A stretch of 64,000 nt of DNA from Kaistia soli DSM 19436 (GCF_900129325.1 NZ_FQUP01000008.1:7501-71500); one strand, 5' to 3'. Positions 17,798 to 27,686 are shown, counted from the stretch's first letter. Numbers and translations: made by a program. Notes: generated by a model from the sequence alone, not told the origin.

Positions 17798-18547
17798 ATG
17801 GGCACGTCCGCCGAATCGACGCCACCGCGAGCCCCGCCCTTGGAAACCGACCTCTATCTTCCGGTGAAGCGCTATCTCGAAGGCCTCGGCCTTGAGGTGA
17901 AGGGCGAGGTGCGCGGCTGCGATCTTGTCGCGCTTTCGGGTGGGACGCCCGAATTCGTCGTCATCGGCGAATTGAAGCAGACCTTTACGCTCGAGCTCGT
18001 CCTGCAAGCCGTCGACCGAACGCCGGCCTGCGACGAGATCTGGCTGGCCGTCGCCGCCTCCAAGCGCGGACGTGGGCGCGAGGGCGATCCGCGCGTGAAA
18101 AAGCTCTGTCGTTTTCTCGGCTTCGGTCTTCTCGCCGTCGCGCCATCAGGCCGGATCGAGGTGATTGTCGAGCCGGAGCCCTGGAAGCCGCGCCGCGACG
18201 GCAAGCGACGCTCGCGCATCGTCGAGGAATTCCGCCGCCGCCGCGGCGACCCCGTCGCGGGCGGTTCAACGCGTCTGCCGCAGATGACCGCCTATCGCCA
18301 GCAGGCTCTTACGATCGCCGACGCACTCGCCGCGAACAGCGCGTCGCCACGTCAGCTGAAGCCGATCGCACCCGACGCGGCGAAGATCCTGCAGACCAAT
18401 GTCTATGGCTGGTTCGAGCGCATCGAGCGCGGTCTGTATGGCCTGACCGGCGCCGGGCGCGCCGCGCTGGTCACCTGGGTGGACCATCTGGCGCCGATGC
18501 CCGCGACAGCCGGCGAACCCGCTCTGCCTCGCGAGACCGAAGCCTAG
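17798..18547 (+). CDS. DUF2161 family protein (PD-(D/E)XK nuclease-like fold)
   Basis: 249 residues. The N-terminal half shows the DUF2161 core, with a PD-(D/E)XK-like arrangement: 'GCDLVALSGG' followed by 'VVIGELKQTFTLELVLQAVD' (D ... E-x-K). The C-terminal half has 'MTAYRQQALTIADALA' and a winged-helix-like 'NVYGWFERIERGLYGLTGAG'. Nuclease or phosphodiesterase activity has been suggested for the family but I know of no proven function. Its stop codon shares the CTAG tetranucleotide with the mutT stop on the other strand. Confidence 0.82.
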   Translation: MGTSAESTPPRAPPLETDLYLPVKRYLEGLGLEVKGEVRGCDLVALSGGTPEFVVIGELKQTFTLELVLQAVDRTPACDEIWLAVAASKRGRGREGDPRVKKLCRFLGFGLLAVAPSGRIEVIVEPEPWKPRRDGKRRSRIVEEFRRRRGDPVAGGSTRLPQMTAYRQQALTIADALAANSASPRQLKPIAPDAAKILQTNVYGWFERIERGLYGLTGAGRAALVTWVDHLAPMPATAGEPALPRETEA

Positions 18548-18945
18548 AGTAGGTCGATCAGAGGCGCGATCAGCGGCAGGTCGGCCGGCGGCATCGGATA
18601 GTCACGGAGCGCCTTGGCACGCACCCATTTCAGCGCCTGGCCCTCGCGGCTTTCTGGTGTGCCTGTCCAGCGCCGGCAAACATAAAGCGGCATCAGCAGG
18701 TGAAAGTCGTCATAGGCGTGGCTCGCAAAGGTCAGCGGCGCGAGGCAGGCTTCCTTGGTCTCGATGCCGAGCTCCTCGCGGAGTTCGCGGATCAGCGCCG
18801 CTTCCGGGGCCTCGCCGGCATCGACCTTGCCGCCCGGAAACTCCCAGAGGCCGGCGAGCGTCTTGCCCTCGGGACGCTGGGCGATCAGCACGCGGTTGTC
18901 GGGATCGACAAGGGCGCAGGCGACGACGAGCAGCAATCGCGACAT
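18544..18945 (-). CDS. mutT: NUDIX hydrolase, MutT-type (8-oxo-dGTP diphosphatase)
   Basis: 133 residues. The complete Nudix box is present (GGKVDAGEAPEAALIRELRE followed by ELGI), preceded by 'RPEGKTLAGLWEFPGG', the MutT signature. It should hydrolyse 8-oxo-dGTP and prevent A:T to C:G transversions. Last gene of argJ-GNAT-mutT on the minus strand, six bases after the GNAT gene; convergent with DUF2161, sharing CTAG. Confidence 0.92.
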   Translation of the reverse strand: MSRLLLVVACALVDPDNRVLIAQRPEGKTLAGLWEFPGGKVDAGEAPEAALIRELREELGIETKEACLAPLTFASHAYDDFHLLMPLYVCRRWTGTPESREGQALKWVRAKALRDYPMPPADLPLIAPLIDLL

Positions 18946-18951
18946 GGAGGT

Positions 18952-19722
18952 TCAGGCTTTCGGAGGGCGGCGGTAGTGGTAGCGATACTGTTCGACAAAA
19001 CCGAGCGACTCGTAGAGCGCAATCGCCGGTGCATTGTTGGAGACCACCTGGATCGCGGCGCTGGTCGCGCCCTTCTCGCGCGTCCAGCCGATCGCCGCGC
19101 GCATCACCGCCGTGCCGAAGCCCTGGCGGCGGCGGGCCTTGTCGGCAACCACATTGTTGAAGATACCGATGCCGCCGGAATTGACCGCCAGTGCCGCGGC
19201 CGCTGGGGTCCCGTCGCGGCCATGCACGACGATGCCCTTGGTTTCATGGGCGATCAGAGACAGCAGTGTCTTCAGCGTCTCGACCGTGCGGGCGTCCAAG
19301 CTGGAGAGGCTCGCCTCGGCGCGATACCAGCGCGGATCGCCGGGATTGAGCCAGCGGATATCACCAACCGGCGCGACAGGCTCCGAGGAGAGATTCATGG
19401 CCAGAACGCGGCTTTCCTCGAACGGCACCCAGCCGAGTCGGTCGAGCGCGGCGACGACGCCGGGACCGGCGAGAGGCGTGACGCGGAACACCGGTTCGAT
19501 GCCATGCCGGCGTGACAGCGCAGAGAGCCTGGCGATGCGGGCCTCGGCATTGCCGTCATCATTCGGGTCGAGGCATTGGAACGAGTTCGAACGTTTGCTG
19601 TAGCCATGCGCAAACCGCCAGAGCCACGCCCCGTCATGGACGAGGGCAATCGCCGGCCAGGCCGAGAGGCAGGCCCCCTCGATCTCAAGCGTTGTCGGCA
19701 GCGCGCTCGTTAAGTCCGTCAT
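18952..19722 (-). CDS. GNAT-family N-acetyltransferase
   Basis: 256 residues from the ATG at 19720-19722, one base after the argJ stop (TGAGATG), so translation is likely coupled. The C-terminal GNAT domain shows the acetyl-CoA loop in 'VVADKARRRQGFGTAVMRAA' and 'VVSNNAPAIALYESLGFVEQ'. The N-terminal 120 residues are a second, degenerate GNAT-like half. Conserved downstream of argJ in Rhizobiales; the acceptor is unknown, and a role in arginine metabolism is only suggested by position. Confidence 0.85.
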   Translation of the reverse strand: MTDLTSALPTTLEIEGACLSAWPAIALVHDGAWLWRFAHGYSKRSNSFQCLDPNDDGNAEARIARLSALSRRHGIEPVFRVTPLAGPGVVAALDRLGWVPFEESRVLAMNLSSEPVAPVGDIRWLNPGDPRWYRAEASLSSLDARTVETLKTLLSLIAHETKGIVVHGRDGTPAAAALAVNSGGIGIFNNVVADKARRRQGFGTAVMRAAIGWTREKGATSAAIQVVSNNAPAIALYESLGFVEQYRYHYRRPPKA

Positions 19723-19723
19723 C

Positions 19724-20956
19724 TCAGCTGCGATAGTCGCCATTGATGGCGACATATTCCTTGGTGAGGTCGCAGGTCCAGACCCGCGCCTTGCCGGCCG
19801 CAAGGCCGAGATCGGCGGTGATGACGATTTCGTCATTCTTCATGTAGGCGGAGGCGGCGGCCTCGGAATAATCCGGGTCGCGCTCGCCCTCGAAGGCAAC
19901 GCGGATGTCGCCGAATGCGATCGAGAGGCGGTCGCGGTCGGCCGGCTCGCCCGCCTTGCCTACGGCCATGACGACGCGGCCCCAATTGGCGTCCTCGCCG
20001 GCCGCGGCGGTCTTGACCAGCGGCGAATTGGCGATCGACAGCGCGACGCGCTTCGCCGAAGCATCCGAAAGGGCTCCGAAAACCCGCACTTCGATCAGCT
20101 TGCGTGCGCCCTCGCCGTCGCGGGCGACCTGGATGGCAAGGTCTTTCAGCACCTCATCAAGCGCAAGGCGGAAGTCCTCCAGCCGCGGATCGGTCGGCTC
20201 GGTGATGAGCGTCGCGCCCGGCGCCTTGGCGGTGGCGAACAGCAGCAGCGTATCGGAGGTCGACGTGTCGCTGTCGACCGTCACCGAATTAAAGCTCGCC
20301 TCGACGCCGTCGGAAAGGATCGCCTGCAGCGCCGGCGCCGCGATCGCCGCGTCGGTCGCCACAAAAGACAGCATGGTCGCCATGTCGGGCGCGATCATGC
20401 CGGCGCCCTTGGCGATGCCGTTGATCATAACCTCGGTCTCGCCGATCTTCACCCGGCGCGTCGCGCCCTTGGGAAAGGTGTCGGTGGTCATAATGGCCCG
20501 CGCCGCATCGATCCACGGACCCTCGGCGACGCGTTGCGCCGCTTCCGGCAGCACGGCGGCGAACTTCGCCGCGTCGAGCGGCTCGCCGATGACGCCGGTG
20601 GAAGCGATGAACACCTCGTCGGGACGGCAGCCGGCCACCTCTGCCGCCAGCGCGCCCTGCGCCTCGGTTGTGGCGCGGCCCTTCTTGCCGGTGAAGGCAT
20701 TGGCATTGCCGGAATTGACGACGAGCGCGCGCGCCGAACCACCGGCGAGCGCCGCCCGGCACCAGTCGACAGGCGCCGACGGACACTTCGAGCGCGTGAA
20801 CACGCCGGCAACCGTGGTGCCCGCCTCGAAGAGAGCGAGGAAAACGTCGCGGCGATCGCGATACTTGATCCCAGCCGCCGCCGTGGCGAAGGCGACGCCG
20901 GCGATCGGCGGCATGTCGGGGAACGGAACGGCGAGCGGCGAGACGGCGGTGGACAT
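19724..20956 (-). CDS. argJ: Bifunctional glutamate N-acetyltransferase / amino-acid acetyltransferase ArgJ
   Basis: 410 residues from the ATG at 20954-20956 ([15 protein letters not shown]). Transfers acetyl from N-acetylornithine to glutamate in cyclic arginine synthesis. The precursor self-cleaves at a conserved threonine; the motif '[16 protein letters not shown]' is present, so alpha and beta chains are expected. Oxyanion-hole segment '[10 protein letters not shown]' and the C-terminal '[16 protein letters not shown]' are standard. Followed immediately by the GNAT gene and mutT. Confidence 0.96.
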   Translation of the reverse strand: MSTAVSPLAVPFPDMPPIAGVAFATAAAGIKYRDRRDVFLALFEAGTTVAGVFTRSKCPSAPVDWCRAALAGGSARALVVNSGNANAFTGKKGRATTEAQGALAAEVAGCRPDEVFIASTGVIGEPLDAAKFAAVLPEAAQRVAEGPWIDAARAIMTTDTFPKGATRRVKIGETEVMINGIAKGAGMIAPDMATMLSFVATDAAIAAPALQAILSDGVEASFNSVTVDSDTSTSDTLLLFATAKAPGATLITEPTDPRLEDFRLALDEVLKDLAIQVARDGEGARKLIEVRVFGALSDASAKRVALSIANSPLVKTAAAGEDANWGRVVMAVGKAGEPADRDRLSIAFGDIRVAFEGERDPDYSEAAASAYMKNDEIVITADLGLAAGKARVWTCDLTKEYVAINGDYRS

Positions 20957-21115
20957 GGACAATCCCGTGGAAGATGACGACGCCCCCTTATGGGCGCCGA
21001 ACATGACGAAAAGGCCGTCGGCCCGGCCGGAGCCGACGCGACGTACGCGACCCTCGAGCGAACCGATGGCGAAGGCCGAGCGAGGGCGGAAACCGCGCCT
21101 CGCCGGCAGTCGGTG

Positions 21116-21139
21116 GCGGGAGGAGATCGCTCCTCCCGC
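21116..21139 (-). terminator. Hairpin downstream of the parvulin gene, likely terminator
   Basis: Perfect 10 bp stem GCGGGAGGAG / CTCCTCCCGC with an ATCG-type four-base loop, 16 bp after the parvulin stop. No U-tract follows on the minus strand, so it may be a pause or RNA 3'-end stabiliser rather than a true intrinsic terminator. Confidence 0.5.
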
Positions 21140-21154
21140 GAGCCGGTCGGCGTG

Positions 21155-22096
21155 TTACTGCGCGACTGGGGCCGGGGCAGCCTTCAAGGTCGGATCGACG
21201 ATTTCGACCTTGTTGTCCTTGCGCAGCTGGGCGACGGCGTTCACGAACATGTCGCGGAGCACCATCTGGCGCACCTGGTCCTTGACCTGGTCATAGGTCG
21301 GGACCGGCTGGTTGCGCTTGTCGGTCACTTCGATGATGTGATAGCCGAATTTTGTCTTGACCGGCGTCTCGGTATATTTGCCGACCGGCAGCTGGAAGGC
21401 GACCGCCTCGAATTCCGGCACCATCTGGCCCTTGGCGAAATAGCCGAGCTGGCCGCCCATCTTGGCCGAGCCCGGATCCTTCGACTTCTCCTTCGCAAGC
21501 GTCGCGAAATCGGCGCCGCCGTCGAGCTGCTTGATGATAGCCTTGGCCTCGTCCTCGGTCTGCACCAGGATATGCGCCGCCTGGACTTCTTCCTGCGGCG
21601 TGACCTTGGCGATCTCCTCGTCGTAGCGCTTCTTCACCGCATCGTCGGTCGCCTTGCCATCGATCTCCACGCGGAAGAATTCGTTGCGAAGCGCGCGCTC
21701 GCGCAGCAATTCGACGCGGCTCTTGAACGTGTCCGACTGGTCAAGTCCGGCGGCGGTCGCGGCCTTGGCCATCAGCTTCAGATCGATGAGCACATCGAGA
21801 ACGGCGCGGCGGCGCTGGTCGGCCGGGACCTTGCCGAGCTCATCGCCGAGATCCTGCGAGGCAAGCGCGAGGTCGCCCTCGGTGATCGGCTGGCCGTCGA
21901 CGGTGGCGACGACTGTCTTCGGATCAAGGACCGGAGCCGGAGCAGCAGCCGGGGCAGGCGCGGCAGCGGCGGGCGCCGCCGGGGCCGGTGCCGGTGCAGG
22001 CGCGTCCTGCGCCGCGGCGGCTGCCGTCATGAGGCCGAGAAGGGCCAGCGCCGAAACGCTGAGCTGGAACCGCCGCGGCGGAAGACGGAAGGTCAT
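21155..22096 (-). CDS. Periplasmic peptidylprolyl isomerase, parvulin/SurA-like
   Basis: 313 residues from the ATG at 22096, chosen because AAGGA lies seven bases upstream; an ATG six codons earlier has no Shine-Dalgarno. Signal peptide at 1-29 (RRFQLSVSALALLGLMTAAA). A 25-residue Ala/Pro linker follows, then a SurA-N-like helical domain and a rotamase domain: 'VQAAHILVQTEDEAKAII', 'GGQLGYFAKGQMVPEFEAVA', 'VKTKFGYHIIEV'. Assists folding of envelope proteins in the periplasm. Divergent from secA, a functional pairing with the Sec translocase; lies upstream of argJ. Confidence 0.92.
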   Translation of the reverse strand: MTFRLPPRRFQLSVSALALLGLMTAAAAAQDAPAPAPAPAAPAAAAPAPAAAPAPVLDPKTVVATVDGQPITEGDLALASQDLGDELGKVPADQRRRAVLDVLIDLKLMAKAATAAGLDQSDTFKSRVELLRERALRNEFFRVEIDGKATDDAVKKRYDEEIAKVTPQEEVQAAHILVQTEDEAKAIIKQLDGGADFATLAKEKSKDPGSAKMGGQLGYFAKGQMVPEFEAVAFQLPVGKYTETPVKTKFGYHIIEVTDKRNQPVPTYDQVKDQVRQMVLRDMFVNAVAQLRKDNKVEIVDPTLKAAPAPVAQ

Positions 22097-22221
22097 CAAA
22101 TTGTCCTTGTCCATGGTGAAGTCACTCGCGCGAGCGCGGCGGCATCAGCCGGCCGCCGAACGCCTCGTGGATCGGTTGAGAATGCGGCATTCTGCGGGCA
22201 TTCCGGGGCCTCTCGGCCACG

Positions 22222-22250
22222 TTGACATCCTGGGTGCCCCCTCTTATCTG
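22222..22250 (+). promoter_or_regulatory. Predicted sigma-70 promoter of secA
   Basis: Consensus -35 TTGACA (22222-22227), 17 bp spacer, then -10 TATCTG (22245-22250). The predicted start near 22257 gives a leader of about 136 nt before secA. Confidence 0.55.
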
Positions 22251-22338
22251 TCTCGGGTCGCGGCGTCCAGAACGCTTTGACGTTCGTGGTTACGGCGCTT
22301 CCGATGGTCTTCGACCTCGGAGCCTGCAAGGAATGCCC

Positions 22339-22374
22339 GGCGCCGACCCTTCTTCCCGGATCAAGGCGCCGACC
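22339..22374 (+). repeat. Direct repeat GGCGCCGACC in the secA leader
   Basis: GGCGCCGACC occurs at 22339-22348 and 22365-22374. Since GGCGCC is self-complementary the two copies can also pair across a 20-base loop. The structure ends 7 bases before the AAGGA Shine-Dalgarno (22382-22386) of secA. Confidence 0.5.
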
Positions 22375-22392
22375 AACAATCAAGGATGACCC

Positions 22393-25116
22393 ATGGCAGG
22401 TCTCGGCTCGCTGGCGCGCAAATTCTTCGGTTCGGCCAATGACAGGCGCGTGAAGGGCTATCGACCCCGCGTTGCCGAGGTCAATGCCCTTGAGCCGGAA
22501 TATGCGTCGCTCACCGATGATCAACTTCGCGCGAAGACGGAAGAGCTGAAGCGGCGTGTTGCCGATGGTGCGTCCGTCGACGATATTCTCGTCGAGGCTT
22601 TCGCAGTTGTGCGGGAGGGTGCCAAGCGGGCGCTCGGCATGCGCCATTTCGACGTCCAGCTCATCGGCGGCATGGTCCTTAACGACGGCTCGATCGCCGA
22701 AATGAAGACCGGCGAAGGCAAGACGCTGGTCGCGACTTTGCCTGTTTACCTGAACGCGCTCGCCGGCAAGGGCGTGCATGTCGTGACGGTGAACGACTAC
22801 CTCGCCAAGCGCGACTCCGAATGGATGGGCCGCCTCTATCGCTTCCTCGGCCTCTCGGTCGGCGTGATCGTGCACGGGCTCGACGATGATCAGCGCCGCG
22901 CCGCCTATGCCTGCGACATCACCTACGGCACCAACAACGAATACGGCTTCGATTATCTGCGCGACAATATGAAGTACGACCTCGCGCAGATGGTCCAGCG
23001 CGGTCACCATTACGGCATCGTCGACGAAGTCGATTCGATCCTGATCGACGAAGCGCGCACGCCGCTGATCATTTCCGGCCCGCTCGACGACCGCTCCGAA
23101 CTCTACAACACCATCGACAAGTTCATTCCGAATCTGCTGGCGGAAGATTATGAGATCGACGAGAAGCAGCGCACCGCCAGCTTCACCGAGGCCGGCAACG
23201 AGAAGCTCGAGCAGCTCCTGACCGAGGCGGGCCTGCTCAAGGGTGAGTCGCTCTATGACGTCGAGAACGTCACGGTCGTCCACCACGTCAACCAGGCGCT
23301 CCGCGCCCATCGACTGTTCCAACGCGACAAGGATTACATCGTCAAGAGCGACGAGGTGATCATCATCGACGAGTTCACCGGCCGCATGATGCCGGGCCGC
23401 CGCTATTCGGAAGGCCTGCACCAGGCGCTGGAAGCCAAGGAACACGTCCAGATCCAGCCCGAGAACCAGACGCTCGCCTCGATCACCTTCCAGAACTATT
23501 TCCGCATGTACGACAAGCTGGCCGGCATGACGGGTACGGCACAGACCGAGGCATCGGAGTTCCTCGACATCTACGGCCTCGACGTGGTCGAGATCCCGAC
23601 CAACGTGCCGGTGTCACGCATCGACGACGACGACGAGGTCTACCGGTCGGCGGCGGAGAAGTACAAGGCCATCATCCGCGTCATCCGCGACTGCAGCGAG
23701 CGCGGCCAGCCGGTGCTCGTTGGCACGACCTCGATCGAGAAATCCGAACTGCTTTCGGAGTTTCTCAAGAAGGAGAAGGTGCCGCACCAGGTCCTCAACG
23801 CCCGCTATCACGAGCAGGAGGCCTATATCGTCAGCCAGGCCGGCGTGCCAGGTGCCGTGACGATCGCAACCAACATGGCCGGCCGCGGAACCGACATTCA
23901 GCTTGGCGGCAATCTCGACATGCGCCTCGAGCACGAGCTTGCTGGCATCGAGGACGAGACCGCACGCGCCCGCCGCACCGAAGAGGTGAAGGCCGAGATC
24001 GCCGTTCTCAAGCAGAAGGCGCTCGCCGCAGGTGGCCTCTACGTGATTGGCACCGAGCGGCATGAAAGCCGTCGTATCGACAATCAGCTACGCGGCCGCT
24101 CCGGCCGTCAGGGCGACCCTGGCCACTCGCATTTCTTCCTGTCGCTGCAGGACGACCTGATGCGGATCTTCGGGTCCGAGCGCATGGACGGCATGCTGCA
24201 GAAGCTCGGCCTCAAGGAGGACGAGGCGATCGTCCATCCCTGGATCAACCGCGCGCTTGAAAAGGCGCAGCAGAAGGTCGAGGCACGCAATTTCGACATC
24301 CGCAAGAACCTATTGAAATATGACGACGTCATGAACGACCAGCGCAAGGTCATCTTCGACCAGCGCGTGGAGCTCATGGGCGAGGCCGATGTCAGCACGA
24401 CCGTCGACGGCATGCGCCAGGAAGTGATCAGCGATCTGGTTGCCAAGCACATTCCTGAACGCGCCTATCCCGAGCAGTGGGATTCGAAGGGCCTCCGCGA
24501 GGCGCTGCAGCAGGCGATCAATCTCGATCTGCCGATCGAGGAATGGGCAGCCGAGGACGGGATCGCCGATGCCGAAGTGCGCGAACGCGTGCTCAAGGCC
24601 GGCGACGAGGCGGCTGCGCAGCGGACGTCGCGCTTCTCGCCGGAGGTCATGCGCCAGGTCGAGAAAGCCGTGCTCCTGCAGACGCTCGACCATCTCTGGC
24701 GCGAGCATCTCGTGACGCTCGATCACCTCCGCCAGGTGATCGGCTTCCGCGGCTATGCGCAGCGTGACCCATTGAACGAGTACAAGACCGAGGCTTTCGA
24801 GCTGTTCGAGGCGATGCTGCAGAGCCTCCGCGAGGCGGTGACGGCGCAGATGATGCGCGTCGAGATCATGCAGTCGCCGCCGCTGATGCCGACCGATGTC
24901 GAGGATGTCGAGCCTATCCATCTCGACCCCGTGACCGGCGGCAACGAACTCGACGAAGCCTTCTATTCGAGCTTCACCCCCTCGCAGCAGCAGGGCTTCG
25001 AGGCGGCCGGCGTTGATCCGAACGATCCGACCACCTGGGGCAAGATCCAGCGCAACGCGCTGTGCCCCTGCGGCTCGGGCAAGAAGTTCAAGCACTGCCA
25101 CGGCCGTTTCGCCTGA
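22393..25116 (+). CDS. secA: Preprotein translocase ATPase SecA
   Basis: 907 residues, full length. ATPase motor that pushes preproteins through SecYEG at the inner membrane. Visible: Walker A in '[17 protein letters not shown]', Walker B/DEAD-like '[20 protein letters not shown]', helicase motif '[15 protein letters not shown]', the SecA signature '[19 protein letters not shown]', and the C-terminal SEC-C zinc-binding motif [14 protein letters not shown], which binds SecB or ribosomes. Start ATG at 22393 has AAGGA six bases upstream. Followed by a strong terminator. Confidence 0.98.
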   Translation: MAGLGSLARKFFGSANDRRVKGYRPRVAEVNALEPEYASLTDDQLRAKTEELKRRVADGASVDDILVEAFAVVREGAKRALGMRHFDVQLIGGMVLNDGSIAEMKTGEGKTLVATLPVYLNALAGKGVHVVTVNDYLAKRDSEWMGRLYRFLGLSVGVIVHGLDDDQRRAAYACDITYGTNNEYGFDYLRDNMKYDLAQMVQRGHHYGIVDEVDSILIDEARTPLIISGPLDDRSELYNTIDKFIPNLLAEDYEIDEKQRTASFTEAGNEKLEQLLTEAGLLKGESLYDVENVTVVHHVNQALRAHRLFQRDKDYIVKSDEVIIIDEFTGRMMPGRRYSEGLHQALEAKEHVQIQPENQTLASITFQNYFRMYDKLAGMTGTAQTEASEFLDIYGLDVVEIPTNVPVSRIDDDDEVYRSAAEKYKAIIRVIRDCSERGQPVLVGTTSIEKSELLSEFLKKEKVPHQVLNARYHEQEAYIVSQAGVPGAVTIATNMAGRGTDIQLGGNLDMRLEHELAGIEDETARARRTEEVKAEIAVLKQKALAAGGLYVIGTERHESRRIDNQLRGRSGRQGDPGHSHFFLSLQDDLMRIFGSERMDGMLQKLGLKEDEAIVHPWINRALEKAQQKVEARNFDIRKNLLKYDDVMNDQRKVIFDQRVELMGEADVSTTVDGMRQEVISDLVAKHIPERAYPEQWDSKGLREALQQAINLDLPIEEWAAEDGIADAEVRERVLKAGDEAAAQRTSRFSPEVMRQVEKAVLLQTLDHLWREHLVTLDHLRQVIGFRGYAQRDPLNEYKTEAFELFEAMLQSLREAVTAQMMRVEIMQSPPLMPTDVEDVEPIHLDPVTGGNELDEAFYSSFTPSQQQGFEAAGVDPNDPTTWGKIQRNALCPCGSGKKFKHCHGRFA

Positions 25117-25142
25117 GGGCGATCGTCTGGATTAAAATGCCG

Positions 25143-25176
25143 AACGGCCGGGCTTTGACCCGGCCGTTTCTTTTTC
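25143..25176 (+). terminator. Rho-independent terminator of secA
   Basis: Perfect 10 bp stem AACGGCCGGG / CCCGGCCGTT with a CTTTGA loop followed by TCTTTTTC, 26 bp after the stop codon. Confidence 0.92.
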
Positions 25177-25298
25177 AGCGGTTCCGACTAGTGAAGGGCG
25201 AGGGACACGATCTTGCCCGCCCGCCGATTTGGCATTGAAGCGGCGGTGTCCATCTCGAACTGGAACTCAAGTGCCCTGCCTCGAACGCGCCGAAGCCA

Positions 25299-26606
25299 TC
25301 AACCGAACGGGTTCGGCACCTTCGGGATCTTCGACTTGATCTTGCCCCAGAAGCCCGGCTTCGGTTCGGGGGCGGCGACGGGCGTCACGACAGGACGCAG
25401 CGGCGAGGCGACCGGGAGCGGGACGCCAGGGGCCGGCTCACCGCCCAGGGCGGCGGTTGCGACAGGGTCGATGACGTCTTCGGGGCTTGCAGCCGGAGCC
25501 GCCGTGCCAACCGCCTCCGAGGCGCCAGCCGCACCTGCCGGAGACGCGTCGGCCGCTGCCGGTGCAACCGCAAGCGGGACCGCAACATTCGCCGCGGCGA
25601 CGGCCTGCTCGCTGGCGGCGATCGTCGGCACGGGCATGACGGCCGCCGGCGCGGTGCCGGATGCCTTCTGCGCCTCGTTGGCAGCCTTGACCGCGGCGAT
25701 GCGCGCCTCCTGCTCGGCGGCCTTGGCAGCAGCGATCGCCTCTTCCTGCTCGTATTTCGGCGCGAGCTCGGCGATCAGCGCGTTGTCGGTCGTTTGCTTG
25801 GCCTTCACGGCGGCCAGCACCGTCGGCGAATAAGTGAGCGGCGGACAGGCGGCCGATGAATTCAGCGCCGTGCTGGACTTCGCATTGAAGACGTAGCGCT
25901 TGCCGCAGACGCCGACCTTCGGGACCTGCGCAGTGACAGCGAAATTGTCGCTGCCCTCCTTCAGCATCGCCCAGAAATCGTAGTTGGGATCCTTCCGATG
26001 ATGCGCCATGTTCTCCGGCGTCATGCGGAACGGGAAGAGGTGGACCTCGAAAGATCGCTGGCCGCCGCGGAACGAGTCGCGCGCGAGGGCGTAGATCTCT
26101 CCCGCTGCGGCATCCGTCATCGAATAGCAGCCGGCCGACGAGCAGGCGCCGTGCACCATGATATTGGTGCCCGTGCGGCCAAGGGCGCGGTCATAGGCGT
26201 TGGGGAAGCCGATGTTGAACGACAGGTAGTAGTTCGACTTCGGGTTCATCTGACCCGGCGTGATCGTGTAGAAGCCTTCCGGCGCCTGCCGGTCGCCTTC
26301 CTTGATCTTCGGCCCGAGCTTGCCGGACCATTTGCAGATCGAATAGGTCGTCAGCAGCTTATAGCTGCCCGAGCGGGTCTGCTTCCAGACCTCAAGCTCG
26401 GAGCTTTCCTTGTAGCCACGGACATAGATCGGCGCAGTCGGCGCCATATCGAGCTCGGTCATTTTGGTGACGAGCTTCTCCGGAACCGGCATCAATTCCT
26501 TCGGGCCGTTGGGACCCGAATAGTCCTCGCAGGCCGCAAGCATGAGGCCGGCGGCGACGATGAGCGCGGCGCGGATGAGACGGCCTGTCAGCGCGATTCT
26601 CAGCAT
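25299..26606 (-). CDS. L,D-transpeptidase lipoprotein (YafK-like) with long low-complexity C-terminus
   Basis: 435 residues from the ATG at 26604-26606 (GAGG upstream; a GTG two codons earlier overlaps the Shine-Dalgarno). Lipoprotein signal: VAAGLMLAAC, lipidated Cys26. The YkuD/YafK catalytic domain spans about 55-215 with the signature 'IMVHGACSSAGCYSMTD' (His and Cys nucleophile). Residues about 255-435 are atypical: an Ala/Glu/Lys helix ('YEQEEAIAAAKAAEQEARIA'), a long Ala/Pro/Val region, and a basic end 'KPGFWGKIKSKIPKVPNPFG'. Family members cut or form links to peptidoglycan, for example releasing Braun-type lipoproteins. The tail could span or bind the wall (inference). Convergent with secA. 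Confidence 0.86.
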   Translation of the reverse strand: MLRIALTGRLIRAALIVAAGLMLAACEDYSGPNGPKELMPVPEKLVTKMTELDMAPTAPIYVRGYKESSELEVWKQTRSGSYKLLTTYSICKWSGKLGPKIKEGDRQAPEGFYTITPGQMNPKSNYYLSFNIGFPNAYDRALGRTGTNIMVHGACSSAGCYSMTDAAAGEIYALARDSFRGGQRSFEVHLFPFRMTPENMAHHRKDPNYDFWAMLKEGSDNFAVTAQVPKVGVCGKRYVFNAKSSTALNSSAACPPLTYSPTVLAAVKAKQTTDNALIAELAPKYEQEEAIAAAKAAEQEARIAAVKAANEAQKASGTAPAAVMPVPTIAASEQAVAAANVAVPLAVAPAAADASPAGAAGASEAVGTAAPAASPEDVIDPVATAALGGEPAPGVPLPVASPLRPVVTPVAAPEPKPGFWGKIKSKIPKVPNPFG

Positions 26607-26732
26607 GAACACCTCAAGGATCCGTCAGGCGCCGCGATCACATCAGGCGCGCAGCTTCGGCCTGCCGGAACCAGCCGCGCCGTCCTGCAGCGCCCAGCCG
26701 GCCGGATGCCTCAAAAGACAGGCGGAATCGTG

Positions 26733-27686
26733 TCAGAGCGAACGGCCGATCGCAAGAAACTTCTCGCGTCGCTGCCGCTTGATCTCGGCCTCTGGCATGC
26801 CGTCGAATGCGGCGAGTGCGACGAAGATCGCATCGCCGACGGCTTCGATCGCCTGCTCCGGCCCGCGATGAGCGCCGCCGACAGGCTCCGGAATGATCTG
26901 GTCGATGACGCCGAAGCGCAGCAGGTCCTGCGCGGTGATCTTCATATTCGTGGCCGCATCCTGGGCGCGCGTTGAATCGCGCCAGAGGATCGAGGCCGCG
27001 CCTTCAGGCGAAATCACGCTGTAGATCGCATGTTCGAGCATCAGAACGCGGTTGGCCGTGGCGATCGCGATCGCGCCGCCCGAACCACCCTCGCCGATGA
27101 TCACGGAGACATTGGGAACGCCAAGTCCGAGTGCCGCCTCGGTCGAGCGCGCGATGGCCTCGGCCTGGCCGCGCTCCTCGGCATCGATACCCGGGAACGC
27201 ACCGGCTGTATCCACCAGCGACACGACCGGCAGGCCGAAACGCTCCGCCAGTTCCATGATGCGCACGGCCTTGCGATAGCCCTCGGGCCGGGCCATGCCG
27301 AAATTGTGCCGCAGGCGGGTCTCGGTATCGTGACCCTTTTCCTGGCCCATCACGGCCACGGGCCGGCCGCGGAAGCGGCCGAAGCCGGCCAGGATCGCCT
27401 GGTCGTCGCCGAACTTGCGATCGCCGGCGAGCGGCGTGAAATCCTCGAACAATCCCTTGGCATAGGAGACGAAATGCGGCCGGTCGGGATGGCGGGCGAC
27501 CTGTGTCTTCTGCCACGGCGTCAGCTTGGCATAGATGTCGGCGAGCGCCTGGCTCGCCTTCGATTCCAGGCGCTGAATCTCCTCGCCGATGGCAACGGCA
27601 TCACCGCTCTCGCCCATGGCGCGCAGTTCCTGCACCTTGCCTTGGAGATCGGCGACGGGCTTCTCAAATTCCAGAAAGGTTCGCAT
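26733..27686 (-). CDS. accA: Acetyl-CoA carboxylase carboxyltransferase subunit alpha
   Basis: 317 residues, usual AccA length. With AccD it transfers CO2 from carboxybiotin to acetyl-CoA, making malonyl-CoA for fatty-acid synthesis. N-terminal 'FLEFEKPVADLQGKVQELR' coiled segment, then the crotonase-like fold with 'MGQEKGHDT', 'PVVSLVDTAGAFPGIDAEER', 'VSVIIGEGGSGGAIAI' and 'MLEHAIYSVISPEGAASILW'. A 427 bp gap lies upstream, unusually long for this window. Confidence 0.97.
   Translation of the reverse strand: MRTFLEFEKPVADLQGKVQELRAMGESGDAVAIGEEIQRLESKASQALADIYAKLTPWQKTQVARHPDRPHFVSYAKGLFEDFTPLAGDRKFGDDQAILAGFGRFRGRPVAVMGQEKGHDTETRLRHNFGMARPEGYRKAVRIMELAERFGLPVVSLVDTAGAFPGIDAEERGQAEAIARSTEAALGLGVPNVSVIIGEGGSGGAIAIATANRVLMLEHAIYSVISPEGAASILWRDSTRAQDAATNMKITAQDLLRFGVIDQIIPEPVGGAHRGPEQAIEAVGDAIFVALAAFDGMPEAEIKRQRREKFLAIGRSL

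Noticed and set aside
25400-25720. Apparent DNA repeats rich in GCC/GCG and CCG
   Set aside because: They follow the codons of the Ala/Pro/Val-rich tail of the L,D-transpeptidase; coding low complexity explains them.
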